Assembly: GCA_013297575.1 (NCBI GenBank)
Contig: JAAFHO010000076.1
Coordinates: forward strand, 1 to 13,749
Reading direction: 5' to 3'
Source: Chitinophagales bacterium
GTDB lineage: Bacteria; Bacteroidota; Bacteroidia; Chitinophagales; Saprospiraceae
DNA: 13,749 nt
The translations under genes were made by a program, and so were the position numbers. Positions within the stretch are counted from its first letter, which is position 1. Each line of letters opens with the position of its first letter. Below, piece after piece: positions 1 through 5,905 of this stretch. The notes under the pieces were generated by a model. That model saw only the letters and a list, made by a program, of their open reading frames with translations. It was not told the DNA's origin and did no database searches.

Positions 1-342
1 ACCATTTGTGCCCAAGACCGTCCCTACGCTTAAAACGAGGCCAATTACCTCAAAAAATGCCATTTCACGCTGCGCAACGGTATATACAGCATACAGAATA
101 GTCACATAAACCAATGGGACATTGATATAGAGCAAATAATTGAACCATTTTCGGCCACTTTGTTCCGTTTCTGCCTCCTCGGTATAATTTGCGGTGGATT
201 TAGGCAACATAGCCTCCACCAAAGGTAATATACCAAAAACAAGAACAACCGTACACCATGCCCATGTACCTCCTTTGTATATTGCCCAAAATGCAGATGC
301 AGGAACCAAATAGGCTGCTAAATATTTTAAGTCTTTTATCAT
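1..342 (-). CDS. alkB: Alkane 1-monooxygenase (AlkB-like), N-terminal fragment
   Basis: This is an open minus-strand frame of 114 codons beginning at the ATG at 342-340 and running off the left edge without a stop. The translation opens MIKDLKYLAAYLVP and has hydrophobic stretches at about residues 7-25, 28-45, 74-92 and 98-113, split by a polar loop containing TAENE-like acidic and Gln/Ser residues near 55-68. That layout (two helices, acidic loop, WFNYLLYINVP, two more helices ending in VLGTNG) matches the start of the membrane-bound non-heme di-iron alkane hydroxylases. In that family the next residues form the first histidine box (HExxH type), which lies outside the window. The expected role is terminal hydroxylation of alkanes or related lipids in the inner membrane, using electrons from a ferredoxin or rubredoxin chain. 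The divergent reductase gene at 456 supports an oxygenase. The diagnostic histidines are not visible, so a related fatty-acid hydroxylase is possible. Confidence 0.75.
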   Translation of the reverse strand, partial: MIKDLKYLAAYLVPASAFWAIYKGGTWAWCTVVLVFGILPLVEAMLPKSTANYTEEAETEQSGRKWFNYLLYINVPLVYVTILYAVYTVAQREMAFFEVIGLVLSVGTVLGTNG

Positions 343-375
343 AAGTTTTTATTTCTTTCGCAACTAGATTCAACT

Positions 376-383
376 AAAAGATA
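376..383 (-). promoter_or_regulatory. Candidate -7 box for the alkB-like gene
   Basis: On the minus strand the bases read TATCTTTT, one mismatch from the Bacteroidota -7 consensus TAnnTTTG. The site lies about 33 bases upstream of the ATG. No clear -33 element is seen, so the assignment is weak. Confidence 0.3.
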
Positions 384-404
384 CAACGGATTGTTAGAGC
401 AGTT

Positions 405-412
405 TACTTTTG
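405..412 (+). promoter_or_regulatory. Candidate -7 box (TACTTTTG) for the reductase gene
   Basis: TACTTTTG is an exact match to the Bacteroidota primary-sigma -7 consensus TAnnTTTG and is followed by CAC. It lies 43 bases before the ATG at 456, which would leave a leader of roughly 35 nt. No good TTTG-type -33 element is visible at the usual spacing. The same TAnnTTTGC pattern recurs before 4302 and 9876. Confidence 0.5.
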
Positions 413-455
413 CACAAAATTAAACATATCGGTACATCCGATACTCCTTTTCACG

Positions 456-1568
456 ATGCAATTTTACAGCTTATTTATAAATTCCAAGCAACAAGAAACG
501 CAAGATACAGTTACCTTGGAATTTGCCATTCCTTCGGAACTGCAAGATACGTTTCTTTCTTATAAGCAGGGACAATATATCACCATCAAAGCCACGGTAA
601 AAGGGCAGGAACTGCGCCGCTCGTATTCCATGAGTAGCAGTCCGCTCGAAAAACGTTTGGCTATTACTGTAAAAAAAGTTCAAAATGGCGCAGTTTCGAC
701 TTGGCTACACGATACTGTACAACAAGGCGACCAACTAGAAGTGTCTGCTCCCGACGGTCGGTTTTTTGTACCACTCAACGCCGACAAACGCCGCACCTAT
801 TATATTTTTGGGGCAGGTAGCGGGATTACACCTTTGGCTTCGATTGTAAAAACGACTTTAGAGCAGGAGCCAATGAGTACTATTTTTATGCTCTATGGTA
901 GTCGTAATGAGGAGCAGATTATTTTCCGCGATGAATTGGATAAATTGAGCGAACGTTATGTTGGTCAATTATTTGTAGAACATATCTTGAGCCAACCTAA
1001 AAAAGAAAGTAGCGGCGGCTTAATGGGGCTGTTTAAAAAATCATCGTCTAATTGGAAAGGTAAAAAAGGACGTGTCGATGCCCGTACTGTTGAGCAATAT
1101 TTAGAAGAAAATATGCCACATGGCCCAGAAGCGGATTGTGTTTATTTTGTGTGTGGCCCTGGCGACATGGCCGAAAAAGTAGAAAAAGCCATCTCAGCAC
1201 GTGGTATCCCAACGAAACAAATCCACACGGAACGGTTCTTAAATGCGACCCATGTACCGGGTAGCGAACCCGCCAATCCTGTTCCGGGCGGTGGTGCACA
1301 CCTAGTGGTACACCTCAAAGGCCAACGTATTGAAACAGTAGTTCCTGCTGGCCAAACCATTCTCGATGTGATGGTGCGCGAAAAATATGATGTACCTTAT
1401 TCTTGTACCGCTGGTGCTTGCTCTACTTGTATGGCCAAAGTGCTCAACGGAAAAGTAGCGATGGATGCCTGTTATGCGCTGGATGATGATGAAGTAAAAG
1501 CTGGTTATTGCCTTACTTGTCAGGCAAAACCTGATTCAGGGACCGTTGAGATTACTTATGATATGTAA
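456..1568 (+). CDS. Ferredoxin/flavodoxin-type NAD(P)H reductase with C-terminal 2Fe-2S domain (PaaE/HmpX-like)
   Basis: The 370-residue protein has three modules in the order typical of class I oxygenase reductases. The FAD domain covers about 1-108, with the RxYS flavin motif at 55-58. The NAD(P)-binding domain covers about 112-265, with GAGSGITP at 119-126, YGSR at 147-150 and CGPG at 233-236. The plant-type ferredoxin domain covers about 282-370, with cluster cysteines C317, C322, C325 and C355 (Cx4Cx2Cx29C). It should pass electrons from NAD(P)H through FAD and the 2Fe-2S cluster to an oxygenase in the cytoplasm. A Ser/Lys-rich insertion at about 182-206 separates two strands of the NAD domain. 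The gene is divergent from the alkB-like fragment with 113 bases between starts, suggesting the hydroxylase as partner (inference). A phenylacetyl-CoA epoxidase reductase would have the same architecture, but no other paa gene is here. There is no Shine-Dalgarno before the ATG. A strong terminator follows at 1656. Confidence 0.9.
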   Translation: MQFYSLFINSKQQETQDTVTLEFAIPSELQDTFLSYKQGQYITIKATVKGQELRRSYSMSSSPLEKRLAITVKKVQNGAVSTWLHDTVQQGDQLEVSAPDGRFFVPLNADKRRTYYIFGAGSGITPLASIVKTTLEQEPMSTIFMLYGSRNEEQIIFRDELDKLSERYVGQLFVEHILSQPKKESSGGLMGLFKKSSSNWKGKKGRVDARTVEQYLEENMPHGPEADCVYFVCGPGDMAEKVEKAISARGIPTKQIHTERFLNATHVPGSEPANPVPGGGAHLVVHLKGQRIETVVPAGQTILDVMVREKYDVPYSCTAGACSTCMAKVLNGKVAMDACYALDDDEVKAGYCLTCQAKPDSGTVEITYDM

Positions 1569-1655
1569 ATTGGCGGTTATAACTAACGCATTGTTTCGTT
1601 TTTTTGAATGAAATAATGTAGATTGTTTATCCATTTTTTAATTTTTAGTATACTT

Positions 1656-1703
1656 AAAGGAGGATTTATGTGCCAAAGTGGGCATGTAAATCCTCCTTTT
1701 TTT
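1656..1703 (+). terminator. Strong rho-independent terminator after the reductase
   Basis: A 19-bp stem pairs 1656-1674 with 1681-1699 around the 6-base loop AAAGTG, with two G·U pairs at 1669/1686 and 1670/1685. It is followed by a T run at 1697-1703. The stem contains GGAGG on the left arm and CCTCC on the right. It lies 88 bases after the reductase stop and would separate that gene from the nfeD-flotillin pair. Confidence 0.8.
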
Positions 1704-1712
1704 ATCCTTTTT

Positions 1713-1729
1713 TTGGCTAAAATAGCCAA
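1713..1729. repeat. Short perfect inverted repeat
   Basis: TTGGCTA and TAGCCAA form a perfect 7-bp stem around AAA. It directly follows the terminator tail in the 281-base gap 1569-1849. No T run follows on either strand, so it is not a good terminator. Its sequence resembles part of the palindrome at 5736-5897 (TTGGCCTAAAATTGCCA on the plus strand there). The rest of the gap, about 1752-1849, holds nothing I can name. Confidence 0.4.
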
Positions 1730-1849
1730 TTTAATATCGCTTTTATCGTAAAAAAACACCTTTCTGCCGACCTTTTCTCTTGGAGTGTCGAGCGGTGCAA
1801 CCAACGAATTACTTACATCCCGAATGTTGCACTAACAAAAAAACAACAA

Positions 1850-2419
1850 ATGACATCACTCATTGACACATGGCAACACTTGAGTTGCGCTGAACAAATA
1901 TTTAGTGCTATTGGATTGATTTCCAATCTTTTATTTGTACTCTATTTATTGCTTTCTTTCTTTATTGGCGGCGATCATGCCGAATTATCCGACGGTTTTG
2001 CAGGCGATGCTTTATTGCCTATTCTTAGTATTCGTGGCTTTTTGGCTTTTGCTATGTTTATGGGATGGACTGCGCTGGCTGCGTTGAGGGCTGGGTTGGG
2101 TACGCCTTTATCAACTTTGATTGGTATTGGCGTTGGATGGCTGGCCGCATGGCTCGTTTGGCGTATGCTCCGTTGGATATTGAGGTGGCAATCTTCTGGT
2201 ACTATGGACTTGCATAATGCGATTGGACTGATCGGACAGGTGTATATTCCGATTCCGGGGGCTGGTCAGGGTGCTGGTAAGATCACGATTGAGGTGCAAG
2301 GCGCACTTCGGGAGTTGGATGCGGTTTCTTTTGATAACATGATACCTACTCGTCAATCGGTGGTGGTGGTGGATTTTGATGCGGCGCATCATGTGCTTGT
2401 TGTCCGGGCTGTGGAATGA
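1850..2419 (+). CDS. NfeD-like membrane protein with C-terminal OB-fold, flotillin partner
   Basis: The protein has 189 residues. The N-terminal half holds three likely membrane helices at about 15-39, 62-81 and 88-111. After a Trp/Arg-rich junction comes a soluble C-terminal domain at about 120-189. It begins LHNAIGLIGQVYIPIPG and contains short alternating strands (KITIEVQG, SVVVVDFD, HVLVVRAVE), as expected for the small beta-barrel (OB-fold) of NfeD-like proteins. Such proteins are encoded next to flotillins (yqiJ-yqiK in E. coli, the nfeD-floA type in Bacillus) and are thought to anchor or organise flotillin assemblies. The flotillin gene lies 103 bases downstream on the same strand. There is no N-terminal serine-protease domain, so this is the short NfeD form. 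The start is the first in-frame ATG, preceded only by an A-rich stretch without a Shine-Dalgarno. Confidence 0.75.
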   Translation: MTSLIDTWQHLSCAEQIFSAIGLISNLLFVLYLLLSFFIGGDHAELSDGFAGDALLPILSIRGFLAFAMFMGWTALAALRAGLGTPLSTLIGIGVGWLAAWLVWRMLRWILRWQSSGTMDLHNAIGLIGQVYIPIPGAGQGAGKITIEVQGALRELDAVSFDNMIPTRQSVVVVDFDAAHHVLVVRAVE

Positions 2420-2428
2420 TCCATATTT

Positions 2429-2449
2429 GCCCAGGGCGTTGCCTTGGGC
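2429..2449 (+). other. Hairpin directly after the nfeD-like gene
   Basis: A 9-bp stem pairs 2429-2437 with 2441-2449 around loop GTT and includes one G·U pair. It starts 9 bases after the stop codon. It is not followed by a T run, but a second hairpin with a T run comes 11 bases later. Confidence 0.5.
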
Positions 2450-2459
2450 TGGATGTGAC

Positions 2460-2477
2460 GCCCCTTTGGGGCTTTTT
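2460..2477 (+). terminator. Compact terminator or attenuator between nfeD-like gene and flotillin
   Basis: GCCCC-TTT-GGGGC forms a 5-bp all-GC stem (2460-2464 with 2468-2472), followed by five T at 2473-2477. It sits between two genes that would be expected to work together, so it may only partly stop transcription or set their ratio. The 45 bases between it and the flotillin ATG are AT-rich, with AATTAATT occurring twice at 10-base spacing. They show no clear TAnnTTTG box. Confidence 0.55.
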
Positions 2478-2522
2478 AAACCAATTAATTCAAATTAATT
2501 TCATTATAAACCTTATTATTTT

Positions 2523-4025
2523 ATGACTTCGTTCGTATTTATTCTTATTTCATTGCTGGTATTTTTGATGATATCGGCCAGTATGCTCATTTCGCGTTAT
2601 AAGCGATGTCCTTCTGACAAAATTTTGGTTATTTATGGTAAAACCGGGGCTGGGGAATCGGCCCGATGTATCCACGGTGGTGCTGCATTTATATGGCCAA
2701 TTATTCAGGATTTTGCTTTTCTCGAACTGGTGCCTATTTCTATTGATGTGGATCTCCGTAATGCTTTGAGCAAGCAAAATATCCGTGTCGATGTGCCTTC
2801 GCGTTTTACGGTGGGTATTTCTACCGAGCCTACTGTTATGACCAATGCCGCTGAACGATTATTGGGTTTGGATATCACGGCTATCCGTACTATTGCACAC
2901 GATATTATTGTGGGTCAAATGCGTTTGGTGATCGCTACGATGGATATTGAGGAAATCAATACCGATCGCGATAAATTTTACAGCAATGTTTCACACCACG
3001 TAGAAACGGAATTGAAAAAAATTGGTTTGCGCTTGATCAACGTCAACGTAACCGATATTCATGACGAATCGGGTTATATCCAGGCGCTGGGTAAAGAAGC
3101 GGCTGCAAAAGCCATTAATGACGCTCGTATTTCGGTGGCACAAAAAATTCGCGATGGTTCTATCGGTGAGGTGGATGCGCAACGCGAAATGCGTATTAAG
3201 GTATCTGAAACACAGGCATTAGCCATGATTGGTGAAGCAGAAGCACAACAGATGCAACGGGCAAAATTGGCCAACGCCGAAGCACTCGCAGCCTCTTCGG
3301 AAGCAGATGCAGAACAGATTAGGCGTATTAGGATTGCCGAAAACAATGCCCGCGCAGTAGAAGGTGAAAACCAATCACGTATCCAAATTGCCCGCTCCGA
3401 AGCCGAACGCCGCGAAGCCGAGGCCGAATCGCTTCGTATGGCAACCACTGCCGAAAAAGTACAAAACGCAAAAGCATTGGAATTGTCGTACCGCGCCGAA
3501 GAATTAGCCGAATTGGCTCGTGCGTCCCGCGAAAAAGCCACCCGTGAAGCCAATGAGATTATTATCGCTCAAATTGAAAAGCAAAAAACCGAAATCAACG
3601 CCGAGGCACAAGCCGAACAAACCCGCCGTATTGCACGTGGTGAAGCCGATGCGATCTTTATGAAACAAGAAGCAGAAGCACGTGGTATGCTCGAAATATT
3701 GAGCAAACAAGCAGAAGGTTTCCAAAAAATTGTAGCCTCGGCTGGTGGTAATACCCGCGATGCTGTATTGCTCTTAATCGCCGATCAATTGCCAGAATTG
3801 ATGCGTACACAAGTAGATGCGATCAAAGGGATTAAAATTGATAAAGTGACGGTTTGGGAAGGTGGAAATGGTAGCGAAAGTGGTAGTTCTACCTCTAATT
3901 TTATCTCCGGCCTCTATAAATCTGTTCCGCCTTTGAGCGATTTGATGAATATGGCAGGTATGGATTTGCCCAATTATCTTGGCTCCAAAACGGAAGCAAC
4001 GGAAGATGCTGAAATTGTGAAGTAA
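2523..4025 (+). CDS. Flotillin-family SPFH/band 7 protein
   Basis: The 500-residue protein begins with one membrane anchor at about 3-23, followed by the basic RYKRCPSDK segment. An SPFH domain covers about 28-190 (KILVIYGKTG, the IHGGAAFIWPIIQ turn, VPSRFTVGIS, LKKIGLRLINVNVTDI). From about 190 to 400 there is a long Glu/Ala/Arg-rich coiled coil with many EA and AEA repeats, the hallmark of flotillins. The C-terminal 100 residues (AVLLLIADQLPELMRTQVDAIKGIKIDKVTVWEGG) match the flotillin tail. Flotillins oligomerise at the cytoplasmic face of the inner membrane and organise ordered lipid domains. The partner is the NfeD-like protein just upstream. The length is usual for the family and all parts are intact. 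The start codon is set by the membrane anchor. A 131-base palindrome begins 14 bases past the stop. Confidence 0.93.
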   Translation: MTSFVFILISLLVFLMISASMLISRYKRCPSDKILVIYGKTGAGESARCIHGGAAFIWPIIQDFAFLELVPISIDVDLRNALSKQNIRVDVPSRFTVGISTEPTVMTNAAERLLGLDITAIRTIAHDIIVGQMRLVIATMDIEEINTDRDKFYSNVSHHVETELKKIGLRLINVNVTDIHDESGYIQALGKEAAAKAINDARISVAQKIRDGSIGEVDAQREMRIKVSETQALAMIGEAEAQQMQRAKLANAEALAASSEADAEQIRRIRIAENNARAVEGENQSRIQIARSEAERREAEAESLRMATTAEKVQNAKALELSYRAEELAELARASREKATREANEIIIAQIEKQKTEINAEAQAEQTRRIARGEADAIFMKQEAEARGMLEILSKQAEGFQKIVASAGGNTRDAVLLLIADQLPELMRTQVDAIKGIKIDKVTVWEGGNGSESGSSTSNFISGLYKSVPPLSDLMNMAGMDLPNYLGSKTEATEDAEIVK

Positions 4026-4039
4026 CAATAATCAAACTT

Positions 4040-4170
4040 GGTTTTATTGACCTGAAAATCAATGCTTTATGTTAAATGCGATTGAATAAAGGCGCATGTT
4101 TACATCTACCAACAAGCGACATGTTTTGATTACAACTGCATAAAATGTTGGTTTTCAGGAAGATAAAATC
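4040..4170. repeat. Long imperfect inverted repeat downstream of flotillin
   Basis: Bases 4040-4071 pair with 4139-4170. The inner 21 positions (4051-4071 with 4139-4159) pair everywhere except one C·A if G·U is allowed. After a 2x2 internal loop, a further 9 positions pair (4040-4048 with 4162-4170). The enclosed 67 bases include a small ATGCG/CGCAT hairpin (4076-4080 with 4093-4097). ACTT occurs directly on both sides (4036-4039 and 4172-4175), compatible with a 4-base target duplication but weak. It lies in the 276-base gap 4026-4301 and has no terminator-like T tail. It could be an old MITE-like insertion, an mRNA 3'-end structure or a structured RNA. Confidence 0.55.
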
Positions 4171-4236
4171 CACTTAGGTGTTCAGTATTTTTGGTTAAAA
4201 GTTACTAACAATGTGTACATATTTGATGTTCCTTGT

Positions 4237-4244
4237 TACATTTG
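4237..4244 (+). promoter_or_regulatory. Candidate -7 box (TACATTTG) for the M23 peptidase
   Basis: TACATTTG is an exact TAnnTTTG match followed by C, 57 bases before the GTG at 4302. No convincing -33 element was found. The palindrome at 4040-4170 ends 66 bases upstream. Confidence 0.45.
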
Positions 4245-4301
4245 CGCCATGTCCCGAACTTTTAATCCCTTTCTTAACACACTAAAGTTCATACAACGAT
4301 C

Positions 4302-5651
4302 GTGACGACAGAAGAAAATCGACGCCAGCAACACGGGTGGCGCATCCTGAATAAAAAGCAAAAAAAATGGCTACTTTCAGGAAGTATAGCCCTTGCTGCT
4401 GGCCTAATTATCGCCCCCCTCCAATCCCCCCAGACGAGACAATCTGCTGCCTTAATACTATCACAACCTCGCCTCGGCGCCCTACCGATAGTACCTGAAA
4501 ATTTACGTTGGAATTTTGCAATGAATCAATTCCATTTAGTTGAGAACCAACTAAAAAATGGCGATGTTCTTGGTAAAATATTAAACGAACAAGGTCTTTC
4601 TTCCAAAGATATAATGGAGTTGGTGCAAAACTCCGCTAAAGCAGGATTCAGTATTACCCGCATGCAAGTTGGGAAAAAATTGAATTTTCTGACACAAAAA
4701 AATGCCACCAAATCAGGGTTCATGGTATATGAACCATCACCGTATGAGTATATCGTTTTTTCGCTCAATGCGCCTTTTGAAGTAAAAATCATTAAGCGCG
4801 ATGTGGAAACCCGTTTGGTTACTTCCGCAGGTGTACTGGAGTCCAGTTTTTGGCAAGCATTGGTGGACAATGATCTTTCCGATGAACTGGCCGATGGCAT
4901 GATTGATGTATTAGCCTCTTCCGTAGATTTTTACCACCAAAAGCAAGGCGATCGCTTTAAGGTCATGTACGAACAACATTTCGTAGAAGGTCGCGCTGTA
5001 GGTACGGGCAAAATTCTCGCTGCGGTATATGAACGCGACGGAAAAGAGTTCCACGCTTTTAATTTTGATAAAGAAGGTCTCTCTTGTAAATACTACGATT
5101 TTGATGGCCGCCCTGCCCGTAAAGCATTTTTGAAAGCACCTGTCAAATTTAGCCGTATTAGTAGCCGTTACGACCTCAATCGTTTGCATCCTATTTTGGG
5201 ATACCACAAAGCGCATTTTGGTACCGATTATGCCGCACCTTATGGCACACCTATTTTGGCAGTGGCCGATGGCGTAGTGGAAGAAGCAGCACACCGCGGC
5301 GGTAATGGTAATTTTGTCAAATTACGACACGATAAAATCTACGAAACGCAATACCTACACATGCAAGGTTTTGCTAAAGGTATTCGCTCAGGTGCACATG
5401 TAGCACAAGGGCAAACCATCGGTTATGTAGGTTCTACAGGCTTGGCTACAGGGCCACACGTTTGTTTCCGGTTTTGGAAAAATGGCCAACAGGTGGATCA
5501 CCTTCGCCTCAACTTGCCATCACCCGAACCTATTAAAGGCGAAGACTTGAAACAATACGAAATGGTGCGCAATAACTTGAAAAAGCAATTGGACGCAGTG
5601 CCTTATCGCACCAGCGCAGAAATTGCTAAGGCAAAAAATGTTGTGCCTTAG
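4302..5651 (+). CDS. Membrane-anchored M23 family peptidoglycan peptidase (MepM/LytM-like) with altered zinc site
   Basis: The 449-residue protein starts with GTG. A basic N-terminus is followed by one hydrophobic segment at about 23-41 (WLLSGSIALAAGLIIAPL), an uncleaved anchor or signal. Residues about 76-165 look like the LysM/OapA-type domain found before M23 domains in the MepM group (LVENQLKNGDVLGKILNEQG). The M23 domain covers about 285-405. It has H305 and D309 in HFGTD as zinc ligands, H353 in YLHMQ, and GPHVC at 384-388. In the canonical HxH motif H386 is kept, but the final His, normally the third zinc ligand, is Cys (C388). Expected activity is endopeptidase cleavage of peptidoglycan cross-links in the periplasm, provided Cys supports zinc binding. 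No in-frame ATG gives the membrane segment, so GTG is chosen; the next in-frame Met is residue 74. A terminator follows at 5687. Confidence 0.88.
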   Translation: MTTEENRRQQHGWRILNKKQKKWLLSGSIALAAGLIIAPLQSPQTRQSAALILSQPRLGALPIVPENLRWNFAMNQFHLVENQLKNGDVLGKILNEQGLSSKDIMELVQNSAKAGFSITRMQVGKKLNFLTQKNATKSGFMVYEPSPYEYIVFSLNAPFEVKIIKRDVETRLVTSAGVLESSFWQALVDNDLSDELADGMIDVLASSVDFYHQKQGDRFKVMYEQHFVEGRAVGTGKILAAVYERDGKEFHAFNFDKEGLSCKYYDFDGRPARKAFLKAPVKFSRISSRYDLNRLHPILGYHKAHFGTDYAAPYGTPILAVADGVVEEAAHRGGNGNFVKLRHDKIYETQYLHMQGFAKGIRSGAHVAQGQTIGYVGSTGLATGPHVCFRFWKNGQQVDHLRLNLPSPEPIKGEDLKQYEMVRNNLKKQLDAVPYRTSAEIAKAKNVVP

Positions 5652-5686
5652 TAATAACAATTCCTAGATTTTTGGGTTTAATACAG

Positions 5687-5731
5687 AAGGATTTGGGTAG
5701 GAGTCTATGGGCAAGTACTCAAATCCTTTTT
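5687..5731 (+). terminator. Rho-independent terminator after the M23 gene
   Basis: A 13-bp stem pairs 5687-5699 with 5716-5728 (one G·U at 5696/5719) around a 16-base loop, and the T run 5727-5731 follows. It begins 36 bases after the stop. Like the terminator at 1656 it is built on an AAGGATTT-type left arm and an AAATCCTTTT-type right arm. The palindromic element at 5736 begins directly after its T run. Confidence 0.7.
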
Positions 5732-5735
5732 AAAT

Positions 5736-5897
5736 AGTAAAAACTTAGCCGCTCCCATTTCGGTCAAAAAAAGTCAATTTTAGGCCACACGTCGCCATTT
5801 TTTTCATCCGATGCGCTGCATCGAACTCAAAAAAGCGGCTAGTTTGGCCTAAAATTGCCATCTTTTTTGACTCGAAACCGCTGGCTAAGTTTTTACT
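5736..5897. mobile_element. MITE-like palindromic element, 162 bp, with TTAAAT direct repeats
   Basis: The ends are perfect 15-bp terminal inverted repeats, AGTAAAAACTTAGCC at 5736-5750 and its complement at 5883-5897. Internal blocks pair in the same register: GTCAAAAAA at 5763-5771 with 5863-5871, CAATTTTAGGCCA at 5775-5787 with 5845-5857, and CGATGC at 5809-5814 with 5818-5823, centred at 5816. The whole unit can therefore fold end to end. TTAAAT lies directly outside both ends (5730-5735 and 5898-5903) in the same orientation, as a target-site duplication would. No transposase is encoded. This fits a non-autonomous miniature inverted-repeat element. The flanks are AT-rich, so the duplication could be chance. 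The element fills most of the 254-base gap and ends 8 bases before the chosen start of the next gene. Confidence 0.6.
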
Positions 5898-5905
5898 TTA
5901 AATAT

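Noticed and set aside
1583..1804. 73-residue minus-strand open frame in the gap after the reductase
   Set aside because: It is translated through the terminator stem and low-complexity T/A runs, with no family resemblance and no start signal.
3074..3553. 159-residue minus-strand open frame across the flotillin coiled coil
   Set aside because: It is antisense to the Glu/Ala/Arg-rich repeat, whose codon bias removes stops on the other strand. The translation is Ser/Ala/Arg-rich with no recognisable domain.
4249..4301. ATG at 4249 as the M23 start
   Set aside because: It is out of frame with the peptidase (53 bases upstream), so the GTG at 4302 is kept.
5855..5905. N-terminal extension of the gamma-glutamyltranspeptidase
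   Set aside because: These 17 residues lie mostly in the palindromic element and push the signal peptide away from the N-terminus. The ATG at 5906 or 5912 gives a normal signal peptide.
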